DNA of 64,000 nt from Fibrobacter sp. UWR2 (GCF_002210285.1 NZ_MWQE01000001.1:930001-994000), one strand, 5' to 3'. Shown: positions 16,068 to 25,463, numbered from the stretch's first letter. Notes: a model not told the origin generated them from the sequence alone. Program-made: numbers and translations.

Positions 16068-17486
16068 CTACTTGTTCAGTGCCTCGGTCGCGGCGGCGAT
16101 GGAGAGCAGGTCCGTTTCCTGGAACGGCTTGCCAATCCACTGCAGACCGACGGGGAGCCCGCCAGCCTTGCCGCACGGCACGCTCACGCCCGGGAGGCCC
16201 GAGAGGTTCAGGCTCACGGTGTAGATGTCGCTGAGGTAGACGGCCATCGGGTCGGACTCGTTCATGCCGCACTTGAGCGGGAGTCCCGGCATCGTGGGGC
16301 TTGCAATCACGTCGCAGCTTTCGAAAGCCTTGTTGAAGTCGTCGGTGATGAGGCGACGGACCTTCTGGGCCTGCACGTAGTAGGCGTCGTAGAAGCCTGC
16401 GCTAAGAACGTAGCTTCCGAGGAGGATGCGGCGCTGCACTTCCTTGCCGAAACCTTCGCTGCGGGACTTGGCGTACAGGTCAAAGAGCTTGCGGGCTTCC
16501 TTGCTGCGGTAGCCGTAACGCACGCCGTCGTAGCGGCTGAGGTTAGAGCTTGCTTCGGCAGTAGCAATGATGTAGTAGCTGGACACGGCGTGGCTGATGT
16601 GCGGGAGGCTCACTTCCTTGAGCGTGGCGCCTTCGGCTTCGAGCTTCTTCAGCATGCTTTCGATGGCGGCCTTGCATTCAGCGTCGAGGCCTTCGCCGAA
16701 GTATTCCTTCGGAACGCCGATGACCTTGCCCTTCACGCCGGCGTTGAGCTTTGCGGTGAAGTCTTCGGGTTCGCGCGTGCTCGTGGTATTGTCGTGCGGG
16801 TCGATACCGCAGATGGCATTAAGGAGCGTGGCACAGTCGGCGACGGTAGAACCGAAGGGGCCGATCTGGTCCAGAGAACTTGCGTAGGCGAGCAGGCCAT
16901 AGCGGGACACGCGGCCGTAGGTGGGCTTAAGGCCCACGACGCCTGTGCACGCGGCAGGCTGACGAATGGATCCGCCGGTATCGGAGCCGAGCGCACAGGC
17001 GACCGTGCCACTGGCCACGGCTACGGCCGAACCGCCGCTGGAGCCACCCGGAACGCGGGTTTCGTCGAGCGGGTTGATGACCTTGCCGAAATACGAGGTC
17101 TCGTTGCTCGAGCCCATCGCGAATTCGTCCATGTTCGTCTTGCCCACGATAACTGCACCGGCGGCCTCGAGCTTTTCGATGGCGGTTGCGGTGTAGGGGG
17201 CCACAAAGTTCTTGAGAATCTTGGATGCCGCTGTGGTGCGCGTGCCTTCGATGCACATGTTGTCCTTCACGGCGACGGGGATGCCGTCGAGCGCTCCGAG
17301 GCTCTTGCCTTCGGCGCGGCGCTTGTCCGATTCCGCGGCCTTCGCGAGGGCGCGTTCGTTCAATACGCTGATGTATGCATTCAAGTTCTTGGTAGATTCA
17401 ATTTTTGCGAGAGAGTCTTGTGCGAGAGCGACCGCCGATGTCTCGCCGCTGGCGAGCTTGGTGCTCAAATTCTTGATGGTTTCCAT
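16068..17486 (-). CDS. gatA: Asp/Glu-tRNA(Asn/Gln) amidotransferase subunit A
   Basis: 472 residues when started at METIKNLSTKL (17486). This start is preferred over one seven codons upstream because it overlaps the previous stop as TAATG and has GGAGG about 10 bases before it. The amidase signature is complete: the lysine in IPVAVKDNMCIEGT, the GGSSGGSAVAVASG loop and the serine in DTGGSIRQPAA form the Ser-cisSer-Lys triad that releases ammonia from glutamine. It works with GatB (6.1 kb) and a GatC outside the window. Confidence 0.97.
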   Translation of the reverse strand: METIKNLSTKLASGETSAVALAQDSLAKIESTKNLNAYISVLNERALAKAAESDKRRAEGKSLGALDGIPVAVKDNMCIEGTRTTAASKILKNFVAPYTATAIEKLEAAGAVIVGKTNMDEFAMGSSNETSYFGKVINPLDETRVPGGSSGGSAVAVASGTVACALGSDTGGSIRQPAACTGVVGLKPTYGRVSRYGLLAYASSLDQIGPFGSTVADCATLLNAICGIDPHDNTTSTREPEDFTAKLNAGVKGKVIGVPKEYFGEGLDAECKAAIESMLKKLEAEGATLKEVSLPHISHAVSSYYIIATAEASSNLSRYDGVRYGYRSKEARKLFDLYAKSRSEGFGKEVQRRILLGSYVLSAGFYDAYYVQAQKVRRLITDDFNKAFESCDVIASPTMPGLPLKCGMNESDPMAVYLSDIYTVSLNLSGLPGVSVPCGKAGGLPVGLQWIGKPFQETDLLSIAAATEALNK

Positions 17487-17815
17487 TACCTGTTTCCTCC
17501 GGACCACTTCATGATGTAGATGGCGATAATCATGCCAACGATGCTCACGACGTTAATCTTGAGGCCAAAGCCCAGCGCGAACTTAACCATGTAGAGGTCC
17601 AGGACGATTGGATCCGCCTTGTCTCCCAGGAAGCCGAGATTCAGGTCGAAGGAGGCGACAAAGAAGTTGCGCACGATGTTGTCGTAACCGCCCGCATTCA
17701 TGAGTTCGCCGAGTTCCCCGAAGAGAAGCCCGAGGCATTCACCGAGCACTCCGCCGATGATGAGGCCGAGCACGATAAAGAGGATGAGTCGTCCGAAGGT
17801 GTTTCTGTTAGTCAT
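17486..17815 (-). CDS. DUF4321 small membrane protein
   Basis: 109 residues with two hydrophobic segments (LILFIVLGLIIGGVLGECLGLLF and FGLKINVVSIVGMIIAIYIM) and an LDLYMVKFALGFGLKIN motif near the end, as in DUF4321 proteins. Function unknown. It is upstream of and translationally coupled to gatA through TAATG. Confidence 0.75.
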   Translation of the reverse strand: MTNRNTFGRLILFIVLGLIIGGVLGECLGLLFGELGELMNAGGYDNIVRNFFVASFDLNLGFLGDKADPIVLDLYMVKFALGFGLKINVVSIVGMIIAIYIMKWSGGNR

Positions 17816-17871
17816 GTTAGTTAATATAGAAAAAGGATATTCATTTCACATTTCGCATTTCACATTAAACA

Positions 17872-18546
17872 CTACTTTATGCTCCAGTCGATGGGTTCGA
17901 GGCCCTTGCTCTTGAGGTATTCGTTCGCCTTGCTGAAGTGCTTGCAGCCGAAGAACCCGCGGTAGGCCGAAAGCGGGCTCGGGTGCGGTGCCGTAAGTAT
18001 CAGGTGGCCGCGGTTGGGGGCCACAAGTGCCTGCTTTTTGATGGCGAAGCTGCCCCAGAGCAGAAACACGAGGTTCTCGCGCACTTCGGAGAGGCGCTGG
18101 ATGACGGTGTCGGTGAACTGCTGCCAGCCGATTCCCGCGTGGCTTGCCGCCATGTGGGCGCGGACCGTGAGCGATGCGTTCAGCAGGAGGATTCCCTGGT
18201 GTGCCCAGCTTTCGAGGTTCCCGTGCGGTGGCGGGTTGATGCCCAGGTCGTCGTGCAGTTCCTGGAATATGTTGATGAGTGACGGGGGAGGCTCGATACC
18301 CATGGGCACCGAGAAGCACAGCCCGTGCGCTTGGCCTGGATTGTGGTAGGGGTCCTGCCCGATGATGACCGCCTTGACCTTGTCGACGGGGCAGTAGTCG
18401 AGTGCCGCGAAAATCTTGGAGCCGGGTGGGTAGACGACGTGGTGTTCTGCCCTTTCCTGCAAGAGTTTTTCTTTAATTTGTTTGAAATACGGCTGCTCGA
18501 ACTGGTCGGAGAGCAAGTTCAGCCAGGATTGTTCAAGTTTTACCAT
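17872..18546 (-). CDS. ung: Uracil-DNA glycosylase
   Basis: 224 residues, family-1 UNG. The water-activating loop GQDPYH (D65) and the minor-groove loop HPSPLSAYRGF are intact, as are GLCFSVP, LLLNASLTVR and LLWGSFA. The enzyme removes uracil from DNA for base-excision repair. It lies four bases after the THUMP-like methyltransferase gene on the same strand and is probably expressed from that gene's promoter; the spacer is occupied by a palindromic repeat. Confidence 0.97.
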   Translation of the reverse strand: MVKLEQSWLNLLSDQFEQPYFKQIKEKLLQERAEHHVVYPPGSKIFAALDYCPVDKVKAVIIGQDPYHNPGQAHGLCFSVPMGIEPPPSLINIFQELHDDLGINPPPHGNLESWAHQGILLLNASLTVRAHMAASHAGIGWQQFTDTVIQRLSEVRENLVFLLWGSFAIKKQALVAPNRGHLILTAPHPSPLSAYRGFFGCKHFSKANEYLKSKGLEPIDWSIK

Positions 18547-18547
18547 G

Positions 18548-18600
18548 TTGTCATGCCCGCCCGTTCGGCCAGCTCAGGGCAGGCTCCGGTGGGCATCTCC
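18548..18600. repeat. Dispersed palindromic repeat, TCAT...ATCTCC type, copy 1
   Basis: TCATGCCC (18551-18558) and GGGCATCTCC (18591-18600) bracket a 32-base core. The flanks TCAT and ATCTCC recur in the copy at 61.7 kb, and a shorter form is at 56.9 kb. The TCA supplies the stop codon of the methyltransferase gene on the minus strand, and the element encodes that protein's last ~16 residues. Confidence 0.6.
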
Positions 18601-19867
18601 TTGTTAGAATTGCGATTTTCTCGCCGTGGAAGCGTGTGTAGAATAGTATGGCGGAATTCTTTCCCTTGGGCTTGAGGCGTTTTGCTTCGGCATCGGGGTC
18701 GAGTTTCACGCCGCGCAACTTGAGCGTGATTTTCCCGATGTCGTGTTCCTTGAGCATGCTGCGGACTGCTCCCGTAGCTATTTCTGTGTGGGCGAGAATC
18801 TCGTAGCTCGTGAATGCGGGTGCGGGGAGCATCCTGTCGCTAGAGACATATGCGATGCCTTCCGAGATCAGGTGCGCGTCTTGGTCGTGGGCGAGGGCTG
18901 CATCGCTGAAAAGGCGGCTGCGGATAAGCACCGGCGCGGGTTCCGCGATGTACTTGCCGATTCCTCCTAGGGACAGGTCGCTCCGGCTTGTCGCCGTGCG
19001 GTAGGTACGGTCCTTGCCTTCGAGGCTGTCGTTCCTGTCGAGTTTCTCCTGTAGGTCTTCGTCGAGGGTTTCTAGCGAGCGGTCGCGTTTGCGGGTCCAT
19101 TCGGCTGCAGTTTCGCCGTTCTTGTCGATGATGACAGCGCGGATAGTATCGGGGCTCTTCGCGAGTTCCCCGAAGAGTACCAGGCATTCGCGGCAGTCGC
19201 TGTGTCCGCCCAGGTAGAGGATTTCTGTGCCGTCCGGGATTTCGGCGGGCGGGTAACCGGGCGGGAGTTTCGCCATACCGCCCTTGTAATGCTTGCTGAT
19301 TTCTACGACTTCTTCGAGCGTGGGCGTGAGGTTGCGCAGGTCTCGCTGGTTCTCGCCTTCGATGGCGCGGCGAGCTGGGTCGATGGTGAAGAAGGCTGCG
19401 CCTTCAATGGAACGGGCATCGGCGCACTTGACGGAAGCGTCCTTCCCGAACGCCTGCAAGTTGTGTCTGTACATCGCGAGGCGGTTTTCATCCAGGTCGA
19501 TGCCGGTGAGTTGTAGCGATGCGGGCAGGTAGAAACTGTCGCCGCCCATGCCGCAGCAAAGATCGTTCACTGAACCTTCGCGGGGCCACAGGTTTGCCTT
19601 CCAACGCCCGATATCTTGTGCGGTGCTCTGTTCCAGCGCGAGCTTGTTGCACAGGAGGAACATCCTGCGGGCCGTCTCTTTATTGGCGAACTTTTCGCGG
19701 AACTTGGGCACGAGCGCCATGTAGTCCATGATGGCGGCGCGGTCCTCGTTGCTGTAGCCAGCCTTGTGGAGCGCAGTCGAAACTTGCAACGCATCCCATT
19801 TGCGTGTAAGGGCTTCTTCAATAAAGCCCTGAACGGTATCGGATGCGAGCAAATCCCATGGTTGCAT
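18551..19867 (-). CDS. Class I SAM-dependent methyltransferase with THUMP-like domain
   Basis: 438 residues. The N-terminal helical part is followed by a Rossmann SAM-binding motif (VNDLCCGMGGDSFYLP near residue 100, then TGIDLDENRLAMYRHN) and FFTIDPARRA, the usual catalytic-region motif of this family. The C-terminal ~100 residues (MLKEHDIGKITLKLRGVKLDPDAEAKRLKPKGKNSAILFYTR) match the THUMP-like domain. An RNA-modification role is likely but the target is unknown. The tail RRCPPEPALSWPNGRA looks foreign and is encoded by a dispersed repeat. A TAAATTTA box lies four bases before the ATG. Confidence 0.85.
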   Translation of the reverse strand: MQPWDLLASDTVQGFIEEALTRKWDALQVSTALHKAGYSNEDRAAIMDYMALVPKFREKFANKETARRMFLLCNKLALEQSTAQDIGRWKANLWPREGSVNDLCCGMGGDSFYLPASLQLTGIDLDENRLAMYRHNLQAFGKDASVKCADARSIEGAAFFTIDPARRAIEGENQRDLRNLTPTLEEVVEISKHYKGGMAKLPPGYPPAEIPDGTEILYLGGHSDCRECLVLFGELAKSPDTIRAVIIDKNGETAAEWTRKRDRSLETLDEDLQEKLDRNDSLEGKDRTYRTATSRSDLSLGGIGKYIAEPAPVLIRSRLFSDAALAHDQDAHLISEGIAYVSSDRMLPAPAFTSYEILAHTEIATGAVRSMLKEHDIGKITLKLRGVKLDPDAEAKRLKPKGKNSAILFYTRFHGEKIAILTRRCPPEPALSWPNGRA

Positions 19868-19871
19868 GGTG

Positions 19872-19879
19872 TAAATTTA
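19872..19879 (-). promoter_or_regulatory. TAAATTTA box of the methyltransferase-ung operon
   Basis: On the minus strand the box is followed by CACC and then the ATG at 19867. There is no Shine-Dalgarno site, so a leaderless start is predicted. Confidence 0.45.
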
Positions 19880-19933
19880 AATTATTTGCACACTTTTATT
19901 AGTTATGGATTGCCGATAGTCAAACTTTTAGTT

Positions 19934-19941
19934 TAGATTTA
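19934..19941 (+). promoter_or_regulatory. TAGATTTA box of the GH53 gene
   Basis: The box is followed by GGGT and the ATG at 19946. ATTG (19909-19912) lies 21 bases upstream, similar to a Bacteroidota -33 TTTG. A leaderless start is predicted. Confidence 0.45.
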
Positions 19942-19945
19942 GGGT

Positions 19946-21433
19946 ATGGGATACAAACAGGGTTGTTTTAGAGTGCGGCACTTGTGCCGTTTTGGGTGTG
20001 TCGCAGCGATGGTCGCGGCCGAGGCTCTTTTCGTTGCATGTGGCGGTGATTCCGGCAGCGGTGCAGGGTATGATTTTGAAATAGTCGGGGATTCCTCTTC
20101 GGGCTTGTCCTTGCCCGATTTGGGCGACTCGTCCGAAGTGCAACCCTTGTCCAGTTCAGGTATTTCTTCTGCGATTGCTTCGCTGTCCTCTTCTGCAATG
20201 GAGCCTTCGCTTTCGTCAACTGTGGAACCTCCCAAATCTTCTGCGGTTGAACCTCCGCGTTCTTCTTCGGGCATGGAACCCCCGCGTTCCTCGGATTCGC
20301 GCCCCCCGCATTCATCTTCGGCGCACAATCCTCCGCCGTCTTCGGAAACAGTTCCCCCGCCGTCATCTGCATCCGAACCTCTGCTCGACTTCGGTTTCTA
20401 CACTGGCGCCGACATCTCGACCGTGCAGGAATACGAGCGCTTCGGTGCGAAGTTTTTCGATGTTGACGGAACCGAGAAGGACATCTTCACGCTCCTCAAG
20501 GATCACGGCTTCAACGCCATCCGTTTAAAGACTTTTGTAAGCCCGAAGGCAAAGTACGGCTATGCCGCAGCGGGTTGCGAGCACGATGCCGAAGCTTATG
20601 CCGACAAAGACCACATTGTCGCCTATGCGAAAAAAATCAAGGCGGCGGGCATGGCCTTTTTGCTTGATATCCACTACAGCGACAATTGGGCCGATCCTGG
20701 TAAGCAGATTATTCCCGAGCGCTGGCGCAAGGTAAACAGTTCCGACGCTCTCGCCGATTCCGTCTATGCCTACACCCTCGATTTGATGAATGCGCTCAAG
20801 CAGGTGAACGCGGTTCCTGAGATGGTGCAGATTGGCAACGAGACGACTCCGGGCATCCTCATCCATGTGCCGAACAACAAGACGGACTGCTGGGGCAACA
20901 ATGTAGACAAGGCTTCTACCGCCATCAACGGCGACATGGGTACCTCGAGCGGCAAGGCGAATGCGGCCAAGTACTTCAAGGCGGGTATCAAGGCGGTCAA
21001 GGAAGTCTCTCCTTCGACAAAGACCGTGCTGCACATCGAACGCATACGCCAGGCGAATACCGTCACCTGGTGGATGACGGAAATATTCAAGAACCAGAAG
21101 GTCCCCGCTGACGTGATGGGATTCTCCGCCTACACGGCGTATGGCGACAAGGCTCCCGATGACTGGAAATCGCTCTTCCAGACGGTCACTTCGAGCTATC
21201 CGAATCTTGAATTCATCGTCGCGGAATACAACGGCGGCGATGCGGACAACCACTACAATTTTGACGGTTCGCGCAAGCGTACGACCGAGATGGTAAAGGG
21301 GCTCGACCGCTGGATAGGCACGTTCTTCTGGGAACCGACGCTCGGCGGTGCCTGGGGCCCCGCGCTCTTCGACTGGAAGGGTAGCAACCTGCAGGCGAAC
21401 AGCAAGGCCTTCGAAGAATTCCCGATGCGGTAG
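19946..21433 (+). CDS. Glycoside hydrolase family 53 endo-beta-1,4-galactanase lipoprotein
   Basis: 495 residues. The signal ends in a lipobox (LFVAC). A Ser/Pro/Glu-rich linker with PPRSS/PPSS units runs to about residue 150, and the GH53 barrel fills the rest. Landmarks are FYTGADIST, NAIRLKTFV, LLDIHYSDNWADPGKQ, VQIGNETTPG with the acid/base E299, and FIVAEYNGG with the nucleophile E427. The enzyme cuts beta-1,4-galactan side chains of pectin or arabinogalactan at the cell surface. The lipid anchor and long linker suggest it stays attached to the outer membrane. It is transcribed alone, divergent from the methyltransferase gene. Confidence 0.93.
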   Translation: MGYKQGCFRVRHLCRFGCVAAMVAAEALFVACGGDSGSGAGYDFEIVGDSSSGLSLPDLGDSSEVQPLSSSGISSAIASLSSSAMEPSLSSTVEPPKSSAVEPPRSSSGMEPPRSSDSRPPHSSSAHNPPPSSETVPPPSSASEPLLDFGFYTGADISTVQEYERFGAKFFDVDGTEKDIFTLLKDHGFNAIRLKTFVSPKAKYGYAAAGCEHDAEAYADKDHIVAYAKKIKAAGMAFLLDIHYSDNWADPGKQIIPERWRKVNSSDALADSVYAYTLDLMNALKQVNAVPEMVQIGNETTPGILIHVPNNKTDCWGNNVDKASTAINGDMGTSSGKANAAKYFKAGIKAVKEVSPSTKTVLHIERIRQANTVTWWMTEIFKNQKVPADVMGFSAYTAYGDKAPDDWKSLFQTVTSSYPNLEFIVAEYNGGDADNHYNFDGSRKRTTEMVKGLDRWIGTFFWEPTLGGAWGPALFDWKGSNLQANSKAFEEFPMR

Positions 21434-21527
21434 TTCTTTTTACACCTAAGATGGCACAAAGATGGTGCGTCGTTCCGTGAAATTACGTGTTTTTCTGTTT
21501 TTTTGTCCGGATTAACTTGTTTGTGAT

Positions 21528-21535
21528 TATATTAA
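21528..21535 (+). promoter_or_regulatory. TATATTAA box upstream of the large repeat protein
   Basis: The box is followed by GGGT and the ATG at 21540. A TTTG (21502-21505) lies 22 bases upstream, matching the TTTG/TAnnTTTG promoter layout of Bacteroidota. Confidence 0.45.
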
Positions 21536-21539
21536 GGGT

Positions 21540-24107
21540 ATGAAGTATTTGTATTCCATGCTTTTGCTGTTGTTGTTGGCTGGCTTCGGCTTTGCCGCGG
21601 TAGGCGACACGCGGACTATCACCTATTACCTGAACGGGGGCGTGAATGACCCCGCGAACCCGGATAGCTATGTCGTCATAAAAGCAGATTCTAGCGAATG
21701 CACGATTACGCTCCAGGAGCCGACCCGCGAAGGTTCCCGGTTTCTGGGCTGGTTTAAAGAAGCTTCCACCGGTGTTTTTTACGACGCTCCCCAAAAAAGT
21801 ATATCCCGTTGCAGTGGAGACAAATACACGCTAACAGCGCTTTGGGCCCCTGCAGTCAAGGAACCCCAGTTAAGTGTTGACAGCTGTTACCAAATCACCT
21901 CCAAGGAGGAACTTTACGCCATCCCCAAACTTTCCACCTTTGCTTGCATAGAACTCCAGAACGATATCGTGGTCAATGAAAATCTGCTGGATGCGGAAGG
22001 GAACCCGGACTCCACCCGCAATGACATCATGTACTGGCAGCCTTTTGTATTTGGCGGAATATTTGAGGGCAACGGCCACACCATTTCGGGGCTTTATACT
22101 AAAAAACAGTATGAAGCCGGGTTTTTCTCTAAGCTTTATGAAGGCGCCGGCAAGCCCCCCGTCGTAAGGAACTTGGGTATTAAGGATTCCTATTTTGAAG
22201 GTACCCGTTATGCAGGAGGTATTGTCGGCTATATAGACCAGTCGGCGCTTCTTGTCAATGTTTTTAGCGAGGCGACGGTTGTCGCGCGCGGTAGCGCCGG
22301 CGGCATTGCCGGTGCAATTATAAGCGAGGAAGACTGGTCGTGCCTTTGTGCTCCGCCTCCCTTGGCAAAGCCTGCCCTAGCAAAGCCCGAATGGCCCACG
22401 ATGAACCCGAGCAACGTGACTCAGATTATCAACGCCTACAATGCGGGCCGCGTTTCCGGTGCATCTCGCCCATATGATGGAACCGGAGGCATTGTCGGTC
22501 AAGCGCAGGATTTAACCCTCGAGAACGTATTCAACATCGGAACTGTTTCTGATGGCGGCGATGCCATTTTTGGCCTTCATAATCTTGAATGGTGTTACTA
22601 TGACAGTTCCCGCCACCATGTTGAAATCAAGAACACCTACTATGCCGGCGATGGGGCAGCCCAATACGGTGGATCAAAGGCGACTGCGGACGAATTCAGG
22701 GACGGGACCGTTCTAGGGAAATTGCAGGAGGGCACCTATGGTGCCGCGTGGGAACAAAGCGTGGGCGTAGATCTGCATCCGGTTTTAAGTTCTAAGGTGA
22801 AGTATTACCTTGATTACAAACTGAACGGCGGCGTGAACAGCGATCAAAATCCCAAGTACTACACGGGCGATTCCTCCGTTATTTTGGCAAATCCCACAAA
22901 GGAGGGCGACACCTTTGAAGGGTGGTTTGCCGACAGCCTGTATAAGGAACGGATTGACACCATCAAGGCCGGTAGCAAAAAATACTACACCCTTTACGCC
23001 AGGTGGGAGAGCGAATATCTTGTGACCTATGTTGCCAATGGCGGCATGGAGCCCGAAATCAATCCCTCGCGCTGGTCCTCGGATTCCGCGGCCTATACAT
23101 TAAAGGGGCTTGAAAAAGTAGGCTACACTTTTGACGGCTGGTATGCCGATTCCACGTTCAAAACGCCTGTGAAAGAGCTTGCGAAGGAACGCCACGACGA
23201 TATCACGTTATATGCAAAGTGGATAACGAACAACTATAAGATCACGTACCACTTGAACGGTGGCGAGAATGACCCCGTTAATCCGGCAACATTCAATTTC
23301 GACACCGACATCACCTTAAAAGAACCGACCCGTGAAGGCTTTGTTTTTGTAGGCTGGTTTGACAAGCTCACTTATTCCAGCGAAATCAAGAGTTTCGGGA
23401 AAACGTCCTACTACAGCCGCGATTTCGACCTTTATGCGCACTGGTATCCCGAACCCAAGAAGCCCGCCAAAAACGAAAACGGCTGCTACATCCTCTCGGA
23501 TCGCAATGAACTGTACTGGTTTGCATTGTATACGAGCAACAAACTTGATAACGACAAAGTGACAGAAGCCCACCCCTGCGCCTGGCAAACAAACGACATT
23601 GTCGTCAACGAGGCCCTCGTGGACGCCGACAGCAACTGGGTGGACGGAATTGTATTGTGGCACCCTATTGGTGTTCTGAACCGCGGCGACACGACCCCTG
23701 TTTATTACGCCAACAACCACAGTATTTCGGGACTATTCATCAATGATCATTACAGCCAAGCCGTATGGGAAGAATTTTTCTGGCCGGCGGAGAATAAAGG
23801 TTCTTACCCATATTTCGTGAACAGTTGCGTAAACACTGGCAATGGTACCATTTGGTCGAAAGACATTCCAAAGCAATCGCTTCGTACAATTTCCACGGCG
23901 CTCGCGTTTGGTGTCAGAGCCGTGAATCGTTCACTACAGGTCTATGGCGCCCAGATAGGCGCAAAAGCAAGAGTGTTTGATATGCAGGGCCGCGTAATTG
24001 CCCGCGGACAAGTGGATGCCGGCGGAAACGTCGCGTTTGAAATGCGCCGTGCAGGCAATTATCTGGTTCAAGTGGGCCGCCAGGCGCACAGGGTCAATGT
24101 GAAATAG
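21540..24107 (+). CDS. Secreted repeat protein: Listeria-Bacteroides (InlB B-type) repeats, GLUG-like module, C-terminal sorting-like tail
   Basis: 855 residues with a signal peptide (residues 1-19). Four copies of the YxLNGGxNDxxNP...GWFxD...LYAxW repeat lie near residues 25-100, 420-500, 500-570 and 570-650. Between repeats 1 and 2 is a GLUG-like region (NGHTISGLY ... YAGGIVGY ... NAYNAGRVSG ... GGIVGQ). A second, shortened copy of its beginning (CYILSDRNELY ... NDIVVNEALVDAD ... NHSISGLF) follows repeat 4. The last ~75 residues (VFDMQGRVIARG ... YLVQVGRQAHRVNVK) resemble type IX secretion type A sorting domains. Surface adhesin or scaffold is the likely role; no catalytic site is seen. Confidence 0.8.
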   Translation: MKYLYSMLLLLLLAGFGFAAVGDTRTITYYLNGGVNDPANPDSYVVIKADSSECTITLQEPTREGSRFLGWFKEASTGVFYDAPQKSISRCSGDKYTLTALWAPAVKEPQLSVDSCYQITSKEELYAIPKLSTFACIELQNDIVVNENLLDAEGNPDSTRNDIMYWQPFVFGGIFEGNGHTISGLYTKKQYEAGFFSKLYEGAGKPPVVRNLGIKDSYFEGTRYAGGIVGYIDQSALLVNVFSEATVVARGSAGGIAGAIISEEDWSCLCAPPPLAKPALAKPEWPTMNPSNVTQIINAYNAGRVSGASRPYDGTGGIVGQAQDLTLENVFNIGTVSDGGDAIFGLHNLEWCYYDSSRHHVEIKNTYYAGDGAAQYGGSKATADEFRDGTVLGKLQEGTYGAAWEQSVGVDLHPVLSSKVKYYLDYKLNGGVNSDQNPKYYTGDSSVILANPTKEGDTFEGWFADSLYKERIDTIKAGSKKYYTLYARWESEYLVTYVANGGMEPEINPSRWSSDSAAYTLKGLEKVGYTFDGWYADSTFKTPVKELAKERHDDITLYAKWITNNYKITYHLNGGENDPVNPATFNFDTDITLKEPTREGFVFVGWFDKLTYSSEIKSFGKTSYYSRDFDLYAHWYPEPKKPAKNENGCYILSDRNELYWFALYTSNKLDNDKVTEAHPCAWQTNDIVVNEALVDADSNWVDGIVLWHPIGVLNRGDTTPVYYANNHSISGLFINDHYSQAVWEEFFWPAENKGSYPYFVNSCVNTGNGTIWSKDIPKQSLRTISTALAFGVRAVNRSLQVYGAQIGAKARVFDMQGRVIARGQVDAGGNVAFEMRRAGNYLVQVGRQAHRVNVK

Positions 24108-24225
24108 CACCCTCGCCGCAGCGGGTTAAAGAATTCCTGTTTCCCCCTGTACACAGAAAAAGACCGAATTTGTTCGCATTTTCGGCTGAATTCTTGTATT
24201 TTTAAGCAAAAACAAAGGATGGAAT

Positions 24226-25404
24226 ATGGACAATTTTAATTTCTACAGCCCCACGGAATTCGTATTCGGCATGGGCCGCGAAAACGAATGCGGTGAACTC
24301 GTCAAAAAGTATGGCGGCACGAAGGTGCTTATCCACTACGGTGGCGGTTCCGCCGTGCGTTCGGGGCTCATTGACCGCGTGAAGGCGAGCCTTGATGCCG
24401 CAGGAATCCCGCATGTGGAACTCGGCGGCGTGAAGCCGAACCCGCACGATTCGCTCGTGTACAAGGGCATCGAGATTGTCCGCCAGAACGGCATAGACTT
24501 TATCCTTGCGGTGGGCGGCGGCTCTACGATTGATAGTTCCAAGGCCATCGCGATGGGTGTTCCTTATAAGGGCGATTTCTGGGATTTTTACGAGGGCAAG
24601 GCCTCGGCGGCATGCGCGCTCCCGATTGGTGTGGTGCAGACGATTGCGGCTGCCGGTTCCGAGGGCAGCGGCGACTCCGTGGTGACCAAGGAAGACGGCA
24701 TGCTCAAGCGCGGCGCGAGCAGCGAACACATTCGCCCGAAGTTCGCCGTGCAGAATCCGGCGCTCCTTTGCACGCTGCCTGCCTACCAGACGGCCTGCGG
24801 CATTACCGACATCATGGCGCACGTCTTTGAACGCTACTTCACGAATACGCTCGAAGTGGAAATCACCGACCGCCTTTGCGAGGCGGTGCTCCTCACGATG
24901 GTGAAGGAGGGTCCGCGCGCCATTGCCGACCCCGCCAACTACCAGGTGCGGGCAAACATCATGTGGGCGGGGACGGTAGCCCACAACGGTGTTGTGGGCT
25001 GCGGGCGCAGTCAGGACTGGAATAGCCACGCCATCGAGCATGAACTTTCGGCGCTTTACGACTGCGCCCATGGCGCGGGCCTTGCGGTCATCATGCCCTC
25101 CTGGATGGAATACGTGGTAGACCACAACGTGATGCGCTTTGCGCAGATGGCGACCCGCGTGTTCGGCTGCCAGATGAACTTCGAGAACCCGAAGGCCACC
25201 GCCCTCGAGGGCATCAAGGCCTTCCGCCGCTTCCTGCATTCCATCGGCATGCCGATTAACTTTGCAGAACTCGGCGCGAAGGAAGAGGATATCCCGAAGA
25301 TGGTCGAAAAACTGAACCCAGGTGACGGCTGGGGCTTCGTGCCGCTCAAGGCGAAGGACGTGACCGCGATTTACACCATCGCCGCGCATGCAACGCTTGA
25401 ATAG
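24226..25404 (+). CDS. Iron-containing alcohol dehydrogenase (butanol-dehydrogenase type)
   Basis: 392 residues. The NAD(P) loop is AVGGGSTIDSSKAIA near residue 95. Metal ligands are visible in GITDIMAHVFERYF (Asp, His) and WNSHAIEHELSALYDCAHGAGLAV (two His). N-terminal FNFYSPTEFVFGMG is typical of the YqdH/YugJ-like NADH/NADPH-dependent butanol dehydrogenases, which reduce aldehydes to alcohols or the reverse during fermentation. AAAGGA precedes the ATG, and a TATTTTTA box lies further up. It is a single-gene unit with no pathway genes next to it, so the physiological substrate is open. Confidence 0.93.
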   Translation: MDNFNFYSPTEFVFGMGRENECGELVKKYGGTKVLIHYGGGSAVRSGLIDRVKASLDAAGIPHVELGGVKPNPHDSLVYKGIEIVRQNGIDFILAVGGGSTIDSSKAIAMGVPYKGDFWDFYEGKASAACALPIGVVQTIAAAGSEGSGDSVVTKEDGMLKRGASSEHIRPKFAVQNPALLCTLPAYQTACGITDIMAHVFERYFTNTLEVEITDRLCEAVLLTMVKEGPRAIADPANYQVRANIMWAGTVAHNGVVGCGRSQDWNSHAIEHELSALYDCAHGAGLAVIMPSWMEYVVDHNVMRFAQMATRVFGCQMNFENPKATALEGIKAFRRFLHSIGMPINFAELGAKEEDIPKMVEKLNPGDGWGFVPLKAKDVTAIYTIAAHATLE

Positions 25405-25463
25405 CCTTTTTTGAATCGCAGCGCAAGAAGCAAACAACTTTTGCAATCTGTTCTGGGATAGTT

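Noticed and set aside
17842-17866. Short TTTCACAT-type tandem repetition between the ung 3' end and DUF4321
   Set aside because: Only two imperfect units; too short to call a repeat element.
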